DNA of 64,000 bases from Delphinus delphis. Its lineage: Eukaryota; Chordata; Mammalia; Artiodactyla; Delphinidae. A program made the translations under genes and the position numbers. Location of the stretch: assembly GCF_949987515.2 (NCBI RefSeq), contig NC_082696.1, positions 196,001 through 260,000 on the forward strand. Direction: 5' to 3'. The notes under the pieces are model-generated. The model was not told the origin of the DNA, did not search any database, and saw only the letters and a program-made list of their open reading frames with translations. Shown here in pieces: positions 14,931-28,255 of the stretch; position 1 is the stretch's first letter; the number at the start of each line of letters is the position of its first letter.

Positions 14931-17900
14931 TATCGCTCACCCGCGCCCTCACACGTACGCTCCCCCTAAAGTGTTGTCGTACCCTCACCTGGACCCTAAA
15001 CCGGCCCCGTCCCCTAACCCTAACCCTAGCCCGAACCCTAACCCTAACCCTTCCCCGAAGCCTGACCCTCACCCGTCCCCTAATCCTAACCCGTACGCTA
15101 ACGCTCACCCGCGCCCTCACACGTACGCTCCCCCTAAAGCGTTGTCGTACCCTCACCTGGACCCTAAACCGTCCCCGTCCCCTAACCCTAACCCTAGCCC
15201 GAACCCTAACCCTAACCCTTCAACGAAGCCTGAGCCTCACCTGTCCCCTAATCCTAAGCCGTACGCTAACGCTCACCCACAACCTCACACGTACGCTCCC
15301 CCTAAAGCGTTGTCGTACCCTCACCTGGACCCTAAACCGTCCCCGTCCCCTAAGCCTAACCCTAGCCCGAACCCTAACCCTAACCCTTCTCTGAAGCCTT
15401 AGCCTCACCCGTCCACTAATCCTAACCCGTACGCTAATGCTCACCCGCGCCCTCACACGTACGCTCGCCCTAAAGCGTTGTCGTACCCTCACCTGGACCC
15501 TAAACCGTCCCCGTCCCCTAACCCTAACCCTAGCCCGAACCCTAACCCGAACCCTTCCCCGAAGCCTGACCCTCACCGGTCCCCTAATCCTAACCCGTAC
15601 GCTAACGCTCACCCGCGCCCTCACACGTACGCTCCCCCTAAAGCGTTGTCGTACCCTCACCTGGACCCTAAACCGTCCCCGTCCCCTAAGCCTAACCCTA
15701 GCCGAACCCTAACCCTAACCCTTCTCTGAAGCCTTAGCCTCACCCGTCCACTAATCCTAACCCGTACGCTAACGCTCACCCGCGCCCTCACACGTACGCT
15801 CCCTCTAAAGCGTTGTCGTACCCTCACCTGGACCCTAAACCGTCCCCGTCCCCTAACCCTAACCCTAGCCCGAACACTAACCCTAACCCTTCCCCGAAGC
15901 CTGACCCTCACCCGTCCCCTAATCCTAACCCGTACGCTAACGCTAACCCGCGCCCTCACACGTACGCTCCCCCTAAAGCATTGTCGTACCCTCACCTGGA
16001 CCCTAAACCGTCCCCGTCCCCTAACCCTAACCCTAGCCCGAACCCTAACCCTAACCCTTCCCCGAAGCCTGACCCTCACCCGTCCCCTAATCCTAACCCG
16101 TACGCTAACGCTAACCCACGCCCTCACACGTACGCACCCCCTAAAGCGTTATCGTACCCTCACCTGGACCCTAAACCGTCCCCTTCCCCTAACCCTAACC
16201 CTAGCCCGAACGCTAACCCTACCCCTTCCCCGAAGCCTGACCCTCACCCGTCCCCTAATCCTAACCCGTACGCTAACGCTGACCCTCGCCCTCAAACGTA
16301 CGCTCCCCCTAAAGCGTTGTCGTACCCTCACATGGACCCTAAACCGTCCCCGTCAGCTCACTCTAACCCTAGCCCGAACCCTAACCCGAAAGCTTCCCCG
16401 AAGCCTGACCCTCACCCGTCCCCTAATCCTAACCCATATGCTAAGGCTAACCCGCGCCCTCACAAGTACGCTCCCCCTAAAGCGTTGTCGTACCCTCACC
16501 TGGACCCTAAACCGTCCCCGTCCCCTAACCCTAACCCTAGCCCGAACCCTAACCCTAACCCTTCCCCGAAGCCTGACCCTCACCCGTCCCCTAATCCTAA
16601 CCCTTACGCTAAGGCTAACCCGCGCCCTCACACGTACGCTCCCCCTAAAGCGTTGTCGTACCCTCACCTGGACCCTAAACCGTCCCCGTCCCCTAACCCT
16701 AACCCTAGCCCGAACCCTAACCCTAACACTTCCCCGAAGCCTGACCCTCAACCGTCCCCTAATCCTAACCCGTACGCGTACGCTAACTCGCGCCCTCACA
16801 CGTACGCTCCCCCTAAAGCGTTGTCGTACCCTCACCTGGACCCTAAACCGTCCCCGTCCCCTAACCCTAACCCTAGCCCGAACCCTAACCCTAACCCTTC
16901 CCCGAAGCCTGACCCTCACCCGTCCTCTAATCCTAACCCGTACGCTAACGCTAACCCGCGCCCTCACACGTACGCTCCCCCTAAAGCGTTGTCGTACCCT
17001 CACCTGGACCCTAAACCGTCCCCTTCCCCTAACCCTAACCCTAGCCCGAACGCTAACCCTATCCCTTCCCCGAAGCCTGACCCTAACCCGTCCCCTAATC
17101 CTAATCCGTACGCTAACGCTGACCCTCGCCCTCACACGTACGCTCTCCCTAAAGTGTTGTCGTACCCTCACCTGGACCCTAAACCGTCCCCGTCCCCTAA
17201 CCCTAACCCTAGCCCGAACCCTAACCCTAACCCTTCCCCGAAGCCTGACCCTCACCTGTCCCCTAATCCTAAGCCGTACGCTAACGCTCACCCGCACCCT
17301 CACACGTACGCTCCACCTAAAACTTTGTCGTACCCTCACCTGGACCCTAAACCGTCCCCATCCCCTAAGCCTAACCCTAGCCCGAACCCTAACCCTAACC
17401 ATTCCCCGAAGCCTGACCCTCACCTGTCCCCTAATCCTAACCCGTACACTAACGCTAACCCGCGCCCTCACACGTACGCTCCCCCTAAAGTGTTGTCGTA
17501 CCCTCACCTGGACCCTAAACCTTCCCCGTCCCCTAAACCTAACCCTAGCCCGAACCCTAACCCTAACCCTTCTCTGAAGCCTTAGCCTCACCCGTCCACT
17601 AATCCTAAACAGTACTCTAACGCTCACCCGTGCCCTCACACGTACGCTCCCCCTAAAGCGTTGTCGTACCCTCACCTGGACCCTAAACCGTCCCCGTCCC
17701 CTAACCCTAACCCTAGCCCGAACACTAACCCTAACCCTTCCCCGAAGCCTGACCCTCACCCGTCCCCTAATCCTAACCCGTACCCTAACGCTAACCCGCT
17801 CCCTCACACGTACGCTCCCCCTAAAGCGTTATCGTACCCTCACCTGGACCCTAAACCGTCCCCTTCCCCTAACCCTAACCCTAGCCCGAACGCTAACCCT

Positions 17901-20900
17901 ACCCCTTCCCCGAAACCTGACCCTCACCCGTCCCCTAATCCTAACCCGTACGCTAACGCTGACCCTCGCCCTCAAACGTACGCTCCCCCTAAAGCGTTGT
18001 CGTACCCTCACATGGACCCTAAACCGTCCCCGTCAGCTCACCCTAACCCTAGCCCGAACCCTAAACCTAACCCTTCCCCGAAGCCTGACCCTCACCCGTC
18101 CCCTAATCCTAACCCGTACGCTAACGCTAACCCGCGCCCTCACACGTACGCTCCCCCTAAAGCGTTCTCGTACCCTCACCTGGACCCTAAACCGTCCCCG
18201 TCCCCTAACCCTAACCCTAGCCCGAACCCTAACCCGAAAGCTTCCCCGAAGCCTGACCCTCACCCGTCCCCTAATCCTAACCCATACGCTAAGGCTAACC
18301 CGCGCCCTCACAAGTACGCTCCCCCTAAAGCGTTGTCGTACCCTCACCTGGACCCTAAACCGTCCCCGTCCCCTAACCCTAACCCTAGCCCGAACCCTAA
18401 CCCTAACCCTTCCCCGAAGCCTGACCCTAACCCGTCCCCTAATCCTAATCCGTACGCTAACGCTGACCCTCGCCCTCACACGTACGCTCCACCTAAAGCG
18501 TTGTCGTACCCTCACCTGGACCCTAAACCGTCCCCGTCCCCTAACCCTAACCCTAGCCCGAACCCTAACCCTAACCCTTCCCCGAAGCCTGAGCCTCACC
18601 TGTCCCCTAATCCTAAGCCGTACAATAACGCTCACCCGCACCCTCACACGTACGCTCCACCTAAAGCGTTGTCGTACCCTCACCTGGACCCTAAACCGTC
18701 CCCGTCCCCTAAGCCTAACCCTAGCCCGAACCCTAACCCGAACACTTCTCTGAAGCCTTAGCCTCACCCGTCCACTAATCCTAACCCGTACGCTAACGCT
18801 CACGCACGCCCTCACACCTACGCTCCCCCTCTAGCGTTGTCGTACCCTCACCTGGACCCTAAACCGTCCCCGTCCCCTAACCCTAACCCTAGCCCGAACC
18901 CTAACCCTAACCCTTCCCCGAAGCCTGACCCTCACCCGTCCCCTAATCCTAACCCGTACACTAACGCTAACCCGCGCCCTCACACGTACGCTCCCCCTAA
19001 AGTGTTGTCGTACCCTCACCTGGACCCTAAACCTTCCCCGTCCCCTAAACCTAACCCTAGCCCGAACCCTAACCCTAACCCTTCTCTGAAGCCTTAGCCT
19101 CACCCGTCCACTAATCCTAAACAGTACTCTAACGCTCACCCGTGCCCTCACACGTACGCTCCCCCTAAAGCGTTGTCGTACCCTCACCTGGACCCTAAAC
19201 CGTCCCCGTCCCCTAACGCTAACCCTAGCCCGAACACTAACCCTAACCCTTCCCCGAAGCCTGACCCTCACCCGTCCCCTAATCCTAACCCGTACGCTAA
19301 CGATAACCCGCGCCCTCACACGTACGCTCCCCCTAAAGCGTTGTCGTACCCTCACCTGGACCCTAAACCGTCCCCGTCCCCTAACCCTAACCCTAGCCCG
19401 AACCCTAACCCTAACCCTTCCCCGAAGCCTGACCCTCACCCGTCCCCTAATCCTAACCCGTACGCTAACGCTAACCCGCGCCCTCACACGTACGCTCCCC
19501 CTAAAGCGTTATCGTACCCTCACCTGGACCCTAAACCGTCCCCTTCCCCTAACCCTAACCCTAGCCCGAACGCTAACCCTACCCCTTCCCCGAAACCTGA
19601 CCCTCACCCGTCCCCTAATCCTAACCCGTACGCTAACGCTGACCCTCGCCCTCAAACGTACGCTCCCCCTAAAGCGTTGTCGTACCCTCACATGGACCCT
19701 AAACCGTCCCCGTCAGCTCACCCTAACCCTAGCCCGAACCCTAACCCTAACCCTTCCCCGAAGCCTGACCCTCACCCGTCCCCTAATCCTAACCCGTACG
19801 CTAACGCTAACGCGGGCCCTCACAAGTACGCTCCCCCTAAAGCGTTGTCGTACCCTCACCTGGACCCTAAACCGTCCCTGTCCCCTAACCCTAACCCTAG
19901 CCCGAACCCTAACCCGAAACCTTCCCCGAAGCCTGACCCTCACCCGTCCCCTAATCCTAACCCATACGCTATGGCTAACCCGCGCCCTCACACGTACGCT
20001 CCCACTAAAGCGTTGTCGTACCCTCACCTGGACCCTAAACTGTCCCCGTCCCCTAACGCTAACCCTAGCCCGAACCCTAACCCTAACCCTTCCCCGAAGT
20101 CTGAGCCTCACCCGTCCCCTAATCCTAACCCGTACGCTAACGCTCACCCGCGCCCTCACACGTACGCTCCCCCTAAAGCGTTGTCGTACCCTCACCTGGA
20201 CCCTAAACCGTCCCCGTCCCCTAACCCTAACCCTAGCCCGAACCCTAACCCTAACCCTTCCCCGAAGCCTGAGCCTCACCCGTCCCCAATCCTAACACGT
20301 ACGCTAACGCTAACCCGCACCCTCACACGTACGCTCCACCTAAAGCATTGTCGTACCCTCACCTGGACCCTAAAGCGTCCCCTAACCGTAACCCTACCCT
20401 AGCCCGAACCCTAAACCTAACACTTCCCGGAAGCCTGAGCCTGACCCGTCCCATAATCCTAACCCGTACGCTAACGCTAACCCGCGCCCTCACACGTACG
20501 GTCCCCCTAAAGCGTTGTCGTACCCTCACCTGGACCCTAAACCGTCCCCGTCCCGTAACCCTAACCCTAGCCCGAACCCTAACCCTAACCCTTCCCCGAA
20601 GCCTGAGCCTCACACGTCCCCTAATCGTAACCCGTAGGCTAACGCTAACCCGCGCCCTCACACGTACGCTCCTCCTAAAGCGTTGTCGTACCCTCACTTG
20701 GACCCTAAACCGTCCCCGTGCCCTAACCCTAACCCTAGCCCGAACCCTAACCCTAACCCTTTCCCGAAGCCTGACCGTCACCCGTCCCCTAATCCTAACC
20801 CGTACGCTAACGCTAACCCGCGCCCTCACACGTACGCTCCCACTAAAGCGTTGTCGTACCCTCACCTGGACCCTAAACCGTCCCCGTCCCCTAAGCCTAA

Positions 20901-22319
20901 CCCTAGCCCGAACCCTAACCCTAACCCTTCTCTGAAGCCTTAGCCTCACCCGTCCACTAATCCTAACCCGTTCGCTAACGCTCACCCGCGCCCTCACACG
21001 TACGCTCCCCCTAAAGCGTTGTCGTACCCTCACCTGGACCCTAAACCGTCCCCGTCCCCTAACCCTAACCCTAGCCCAAACCCTAACCCTAACCCTTCCC
21101 CGAAGCCTGACCCTCACCCATCCCCTAATCCTAACCCGTACGCTAACGCTAACCCGCGCCCTCACACGTACGCTCCCCCTAAAGCGTTGTCGTACCCTCA
21201 CCTGGACCCTAAACCGTCCCCGTCCCCTAACCCTAAAGCTAGCCCGAACCCTAACCCTAACCCTTCCCCGAAGCCTGACCCTCACCCATCCCCTAATCCT
21301 AACCCGTACGCTAACGCTCACCCGCACCCTCAAACGTACGCTCCACCTAAAGCGTTGTCGTACCCTCACCTGGACCCTAAACCGTTCCCTTCCCCTAACC
21401 CTAACCCTAGCCCAAACCCTAACTCTAACCCTTCCCCGAAGCCTGACCCTCACCCGTCGGCTAATCCTCACCCGTACGCTAACGCTAACGCGGGCCCTCA
21501 CAAGTACGTTCCCCCTAAAGCGTTGTCGTACCCTCACCTGGCCCCTAAACAGTCCCCGTCCCCTAACCCTAACCCTAGCCCGAACCATAACCCTAAAACT
21601 TCCCCGAAGCCTGACCCTCACCCATCCCCTAATCCTAACCCGTACGCTAACGCTAACCCGCGCCCTCACACGTACGCTCCCCCTAAAGCGTTGTCGTACC
21701 CTCACCTGGACCCTAAACCGTCCCTGTCCCCTAACCCTAACCCTAGCCCGAACCCTAACCCTAACCCTTCCCCGAAGCCTGACCCTCACCCGTCCCCTAA
21801 TCCTAACCCTTACGCTAAGGCTAACCCGCGCCCTCACACGTACGCTCCCCCTAAAGCGTTGTCGTACCCTCACCTGGACCCTAAACCGTCCCCGTCCCCT
21901 AACCCTAACCCTAGCCCGAACCCTAACCCGAACCCTTCCCCGAAGCCTGACCCTCACCGGTCCCCTAATCCTAACCCGTACGCTAACGCTCACCCGCGCC
22001 CTCACACGTACGCTCCCCCTAAAGCGTTGTCGTACCCTCACCTGGACCCTAAACCGTCCCCGTCCCCTAACCCTAACCCTAGACCGAACCCTAACCCTAA
22101 CCCTTCCCCGAAGCCTGAGCCTCACTTGTCCCCTAATCCTAAGCCGTACGCTAACGCTCACCCGCACCGTCACACGTACGCTCCCCCTGAAGCGTTGTCG
22201 TACCCTCACCTGGACCCTAAACCGTCCCCGACCCCTAACGCTAATCCTAGCCCGAACCCTAACCCTAACCCTTCTCTGAAGCCTTAGCCTCACCCGTCCA
22301 CTAATCCTAACCCGTACGC
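14931..22319 (+). repeat. Super-repeat copy 2 (7,389 bp, 44 monomers)
   Basis: The second period is bounded by the same TATCGCTC variant. Its length of 7,389 is 44 x 168 minus 3. The B-type markers after the boundary are spaced 504 and 335 bp here and again after 22,320, which supports descent of both from one long duplicated segment. The following B-type interval is 1,848 bp here and 2,016 bp in the next copy, so one monomer has since been gained or lost. Confidence 0.68.
16352..19711 (+). repeat. Two 1,680-bp (10-monomer) periods
   Basis: The variant GTCAGCTCAC, which replaces the usual CCCCTAACCC, is found at 16,352, 18,032 and 19,712, exactly 1,680 bp (10 x 168) apart. Each is preceded by ACATGGAC in place of ACCTGGAC at hexamer 4. 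The units between are related but not identical, so the duplications are older than the 2,351-bp pair downstream, or were patched by later exchange. Confidence 0.65.
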
Positions 22320-25300
22320 TATCGCTCACCCGCGCCCTCACACGTACGCTCCCCCTAAAGTGTTGTCGTACCCTCACCTGGACCCTAAACCGGCCCCGTC
22401 CCCTAACCCTAACCCTAGCCCGAACCCTAACCCTAACCCTTCCCCGAAGCCTGACCCTCACCCGTCCCCTAATCCTAACCCGTACGCTAACGCTCACCCG
22501 CGCCCTCACACGTACGCTCCCCCTAAAGCGTTGTCGTACCCTCACCTGGACCCTAAACCGTCCCCGTCCCCTAACCCTAACCCTAGCCCGAACCCTAACC
22601 CTAACCCTTCAACGAAGCCTGAGCCTCACCTGTCCCCTAATCCTAAGCCGTACGCTAACGCTCACCCACAACCTCACACGTACGCTCCCCCTAAAGCGTT
22701 GTCGTACCCTCACCTGGACCCTAAACCGTCCCCGTCCCCTAAGCCTAACCCTAGCCCGAACCCTAACCCTAACCCTTCTCTGAAGCCTTAGCCTCACCCG
22801 TCCACTAATCCTAACCCGTACGCTAATGCTCACCCGCGACCTCACACGTACGCTCGCCCTAAAGCGTTGTCGTACCCTCACCTGGACCCTAAACCGTCCC
22901 CGTCCCCTAACCCTAACCCTAGCCCGAACCCTAACCCGAACCCTTCCCCGAAGCCTGACCCTCACCGGTCCCCTAATCCTAACCCGTACGCTAACGCTCA
23001 CCCGCGCCCTCACACGTACGCTCCCCCTAAAGCGTTGTCGTACCCTCACCTGGACCCTAAACCGTCCCCGTCCCCTAAGCCTAACCCTAGCCGAACCCTA
23101 ACCCTAACCCTTCTCTGAAGCCTTAGCCTCACCCGTCCACTAATCCTAACCCGTACGCTAACGCTCACCCGCGCCCTCACACGTACGCTCCCCCTAAAGC
23201 GTTGTCGTACCCTCACCTGGACCCTAAACCGTCCCCGTCCCCTAACCCTAACCCTAGCCCGAACACTAACCCTAACCCTTCCCCGAAGCCTGACCCTCAC
23301 CCGTCCCCTAATCCTAACCCGTACGCTAACGCTAACCCGCGCCCTCACACGTACGCTCCCCCTAAAGCGTTGTCGTACCCTCACCTGGACCCTAAACCGT
23401 CCCCGTCCCCTAATCCTAACCCTAGCCCGAACCCTAACCCTAACCCTTCCCCGAAGCCTGACCCTCACCCGTCCCCTAATCCTAACCCGTACGCTAACGC
23501 TAACCCACGCCCTCACACGTACGCTCCCCCTAAAGCGTTATCGTACCGTCACCTGGACCCTAAACCGTCCCCTTCCCCTAACCCTAACCCTAGCCCGAAC
23601 GCTAACCCTACCCCTTCCCCGAAGCCTGACCCTCACCCGTCCCCTAATCCTAACCCGTACGCTAACGCTGACCCTCGCCCTCAAACGTACGCTCCCCCTA
23701 GAGCGTTGTCGTACCCTCACATGGACCCTAAACCGTCCCCGTCAGCTCACTCTAAACCTAGCCCGAACCCTAACCCTAACCCTTCCCCGAAGCCTGACCC
23801 TCACCCGTCCCCTAATCCTAACCCGTACGCTAACGCTCACCCACGCCCTCACACGTACGCTCCCCCTAAAGCGTTGTCGTACCCTCACCTGGACCCTAAA
23901 CCGTCCCCGTCCCCTAACCCTAACCCTAGCCCGAACCCTAACCCGAAAGCTTCCCCGAAGCCTGACCCTCACCCGTCCCCTAATCCTAACCCATATGCTA
24001 AGGCTAACCCGCGCCCTCACAAGTACGCTCCCCCTAAAGCGTTGTCGTACCCTCACCTGGACCCTAAACCGTCCCTGTCCCCTAACCCTAACCCTAGCCC
24101 GAACCCTAACCCTAACCCTTCCCCGAAGCCTGACCCTCACCCGTCCCCTAATCCTAACCCTTACGCTAAGGCTAACCCGCGCCCTCACACGTACGCTCCC
24201 CCTAAAGCGTTGTCGTACCCTCACCTGGACCCTAAACCGTCCCCGTCCCCTAACCCTAACCCTAGCCCGAACCCTAACCCTAACACTTCCCCGAAGCCTG
24301 ACCCTCAACCGTCCCCTAATCCTAACCCGTACGCGTACGCTAACTCGCGCCCTCACACGTACACTCCCCCTAAAGCGTTGTCGTACCCTCACCTGGACCC
24401 TAAACCGTCCCCGTCCCCTAACCCTAACCCTAGCCCGAACCCTAACCCTAACCCTTCCCCGAAGCCTGACCCTCACCCGTCCCCTAATCCTAACCCGTAC
24501 GCTAACGCTAACCCGCGCCCTCACACGTACGCTCCCCCTAAAGCGTTGTCGTACCCTCACCTGGACCCTAAACCGTCCCCTTCCCCTAACCCTAACCCTA
24601 GCCCGAACGCTAACCCTACCCCTTCCCCGAAGCCTGACCCTAACCCGTCCCCTAATCCTAATCCGTACGCTAACGCTGACCCTCGCCCTCACACGTACGC
24701 TCCCCCTAAAGTGTTGTCGTACCCTCACCTGGACCCTAAACCGTCCCCGTCCCCTGACCCTAACCCTAGCCCGAACCCTAACCCTAACCCTTCCCCGAAG
24801 CCTGAGCCTCACCCGTCCCCTAATCCTAAGCCGTACGCTAACGCTCACCCGCACCCTCACACGTACGCTCCACCTAAAGCGTTGTCGTACCCTCACCTGG
24901 ACCCTAAACCGTCCCCATCTCCTAAGCCTAACCCTAGCCCGAACCCTAACCCTAACCCTTCCCCGAAGCCTGACCCTCACCCGTCCCCTAATCCTAACCC
25001 GTACACTAACGCTAACCCGCGCCCTCACACGTACGCTCCCCCTAAAGTGTTGTCGTACCCTCACCTGGACCCTAAACCTTCCCCGTCCCCTAAACCTAAC
25101 CCTAGCCCGAACCCTAACCCTAACCCTTCTCTGAAGCCTTAGCCTCACCCGTCCACTAATCCTAAACAGTACTCTAACGCTCACCCGTGCCCTCACACGT
25201 ACGCTCCCCCTAAAGCGTTGTCGTACCCTCACCTGGACCCTAAACCGTCCCCGTCCCCTAACCCTAACCCTAGCCCGAACACTAACCCTAACCCTTCCCC

Positions 25301-27229
25301 GAAGCCTGACCCTCACCCGTCCCCTAATCCTAACCCGTACGCTAACGCTAACCCACGCCCTCACACGTACGCTCCCCCTAAAGCGTTGTCGTACCCTCAC
25401 CTGGACCCTAAACCGTCCCCGTCCCCTAACCCTAACCCTAGCCCGAACCCTAACCCTAACCCTTCCCCGAAGCCTGACCCTCACCCGTCCCCTAATCCTA
25501 ACCCGTACGCTAACGCTAACCCGCGCCCTCACACGTACGCTCCCCCTAAAGCGTTATCGTACCCTCACCTGGACCCTAAACCGTCCCCTTCCCCTAACCC
25601 TAACCCTAGCCCGAACGCTAACCCTACCCCTTCCCCGAAACCTGACCCTCACCCGTCCCCTAATCCTAACCCGTACGCTAACGCTGACCCTCGCCCTCAA
25701 ACGTACGCTCCCCCTAAAGCGTTGTCGTACCCTCACATGGACCCTAAACCGTCCCCGTCAGCTCACCCTAACCCTAGCCCGAACCCTAACCCTAACCCTT
25801 CCCCGAAGCCTGACCCTCACCCGTCCCCTAATCCTAACCCGTACGCTAACGCTAACCCGCGCCCTCACACGTACGCTCCCCCTAAAGCGTTGTCGTACCC
25901 TCACCTGGACCCTAAACCGTCCCCGTCCCCTAACCCTAACCCTAGCCCGAACCCTAACCCGAAAGCTTCCCCGAAGCCTGACCCTCACCCGTCCCCTAAT
26001 CCTAACCCATACGCTAAGGCTAACCCGCGCCCTCACAAGTACGCTCCCCCTAAAGCGTTGTCGTACCCTCACCTGGACCCTAAACCGTCCCCGTCCCCTA
26101 ACCCTAACCCTAGCCCGAACCCTAACCCTAACCCTTCCCCGAAGCCTGACCCTCACCCGTCCCCTAATCCTAACCCTTACGCTAAGGCTAACCCGCGCCC
26201 TCACACGTACGCTCCCCCTAAAGCGTTGTCGTACCCTCACCTGAACCCTAAACCGTCCCGTCCCCTAACCCTAACCCTAGCCCGAACCCTAACCCTAACA
26301 CTTCCCCGAAGCCTGACCCTCAACCGTCCCCTAATCCTAACCCGTACGCGTATGCTAACTCGCGCCCTCACACGTACGCTCCCCCTAAAGCGTTGTCGTA
26401 CCCTCACCTGGACCCTAAACCGTCCCCGTCCCCTAACCCTAACCCTAGCCCGAACCCTAACCCTAACCCTTCCCCGAAGCCTGACCCTCACCCGTCCCCT
26501 AATCCTAACCCGTACGCTAACGCTAACCCGCGCCCTCACACGTACGCTCCCCCTAAAGCTTTGTCGTACCCTCACCTGGACCCTAAACCGTCCCCTTCCC
26601 CTAACCCTAACCCTAGCCCGAACGCTAACCCTACCCCTTCCCCGAAGCCTGACCCAAACCCGTCCCCTAATCCTAATCCGTACGCTAACGCTGACCCTCG
26701 CCCTCACACGTACGCTCCCCCTAAAGTGTTGTCGTACCCTCACCTGGACCCTAAACCGTCCCCGTCCCCTAACCCTAACCCTAGCCCGAACCCTAACCCT
26801 AACCCTTCCCCGAAGCCTGAGCCTCACACGTCCCCTAATCGTAACCCGTAGGCTAACGCTAACCCGCGCCCTCACACGTACGCTCCTCCTAAAGCGTTGT
26901 CGTACCCTCACTTGGACCCTAAACCGTCCCCGCCCCCTAACCCTAACCCTAGCCCGAACCCTAACCCTAACCCTTTCCCGAAGCCTGACCGGCACCCGTC
27001 CCCTAATCCTAACCCGTACGCTAACGCTAACCCGCGCCCTCACACGTACGCTCCCCCTAAAGCGTTGTCGTACCCTCACCTGGACCCTAAACCGTCCCCG
27101 TCCCCTAACCCTAACCCTAGCCCGAACCCTAACCCTAACCCTTCCCCGAAGCCTGACCCTCACCCGTCCCCTAATCCTAACCCGTACGCTAACGCTAACC
27201 CACGCCCTCACACGTACGCTCCCCCTAAA

Positions 27230-27397
27230 GCGTTGTCGTACCCTCACCTGGACCCTAAACCGTCCCCGTCCCCTAACCCTAACCCTAGCCCGAACCCTAA
27301 CCCTAACCCTTCCCCGAAGCCTGACCCTCACCCGTCCCCTAATCCTAACCCGTACGCTAACGCTAACCCGCGCCCTCACACGTACGCTCCCCCTAAA
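27230..27397 (+). repeat. Reference (A-type) monomer matching the consensus
   Basis: This copy is a clean example of the common monomer, from one GCGTTG landmark to the next. By hand count it has 82 C, 21 G, 61% GC and 14 CpG dinucleotides in 168 bp, about 1.4 times the CpG expected from composition. Hexamers 8, 9, 12, 13 and 20 are perfect CCTAAC. Hexamers 6, 7 and 18 are CCGTCC, 21 is CCGTAC and 26 is ACGTAC. Hexamers 21-22 and 26-27 each create the palindrome CGTACG, 30 bp apart. Hexamers 14-19 distinguish this A-type from the B-type: here hexamer 15 is CCGAAG followed by CCTGAC, and hexamer 18 is CCGTCC. Confidence 0.95.
27260..27315 (-). other. Telomere-type G-quadruplex / i-motif sequence, one per monomer
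   Basis: Hexamers 6-14 of the monomer hold nine C-tracts of three or four bases separated by only two or three bases on the plus strand. The minus strand therefore carries nine G-tracts with loops such as TTA, TTC, CTA and AC. Four G3 tracts with three-base loops are enough for the known human telomeric quadruplex fold, and the complementary C-tracts suit an i-motif. This copy stands for nearly every monomer in the array, so several hundred potential structures lie in phase every 168 bp. Formation in the cell is inferred, not shown. Confidence 0.8.
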
Positions 27398-28255
27398 GCG
27401 TTGTCGTACCCTCACCTGGACCCTAAACCGTCCCCGTCCCCTAACCCTAACCCTAGCCCGAACCCTAACCCTAACCCTTCCCCGAAGCCTGACCCTCACC
27501 CGTCCCCTAATCCTAACCCATACGCTAAGGCTAACCCGCGCCCTCACACGTACGCTCCCCCTAAAGCGTTGTCGTACCCTCACCTGGACCCTAAACCGTC
27601 CCCGTCCCCTAACCCTAACCCTAGCCCGAACCCTAACCCTAACCCTTCTCTGAAGCCTTAGCCTCACCCGTCCACTAATCCTAACCCGTACGCTAACGCT
27701 AACCCGCGCCCTCACACGTACGCTCCCCCTAAAGCGTTGTCGTACCCTCACCTGGACCCTAAACCGTCCCCGTCCCCTAACCCTAACCCTAGCGGGAACC
27801 CTAACCATAACCCTTCCCCGAAGCCTGACCCTCACCCGTCCCCTAATCCTAACCCGTACGCTAACGCTAACCCGCGCCCTCACACGTACGCTCCCCCTAA
27901 AGCGTTGTCGTACCCTCACCTGGACCCTAAACCGTCCCCGTCCCCTAACCCTAACCCTAGCCCGAACCCTAACCCTAACCCTTCCCCGAAGCCTGACCCT
28001 CACCCGTCCCCTAATCCTAACCCGTACGCTAACGCTCCCCCGCACCCTCACACGTACGCTCCACCTAAAGCGTTGTCGTACCCTCACCTGGACCCTAAAC
28101 CGTCCCCGTCCCCTAACCCTAACCCTAGCCCGAACCCTAACCCTAACCCTTCCCCGAAGCCTGACCCTCACCCGTCCCCTAATCCTAACCCGTACGCTAA
28201 CGCTCACACACGCCCTCACACGTACGCTCCCCCTAAAGCGTTGTCGTACCCTCAC

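Larger units (their letters stand above)
25905..28255 (+). repeat. Tandem duplication copy A (2,351 bp, 14 monomers)
   Basis: Four private landmarks recur exactly 2,351 bp later: CGAAAGCTTCC (25,960 and 28,311), CTGAACCC with a one-base-short CCGTCCCG (26,241 and 28,592), AGCGGGAACC (27,791 and 30,142), and the B-type motif (27,655 and 30,006). 2,351 is 14 x 168 minus the single base lost in CCGTCCCG. The copies differ at only scattered positions that I can see, so this is among the most recent events in the window. The left limit is set from the right junction and is accurate only to about one monomer. Confidence 0.85.
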
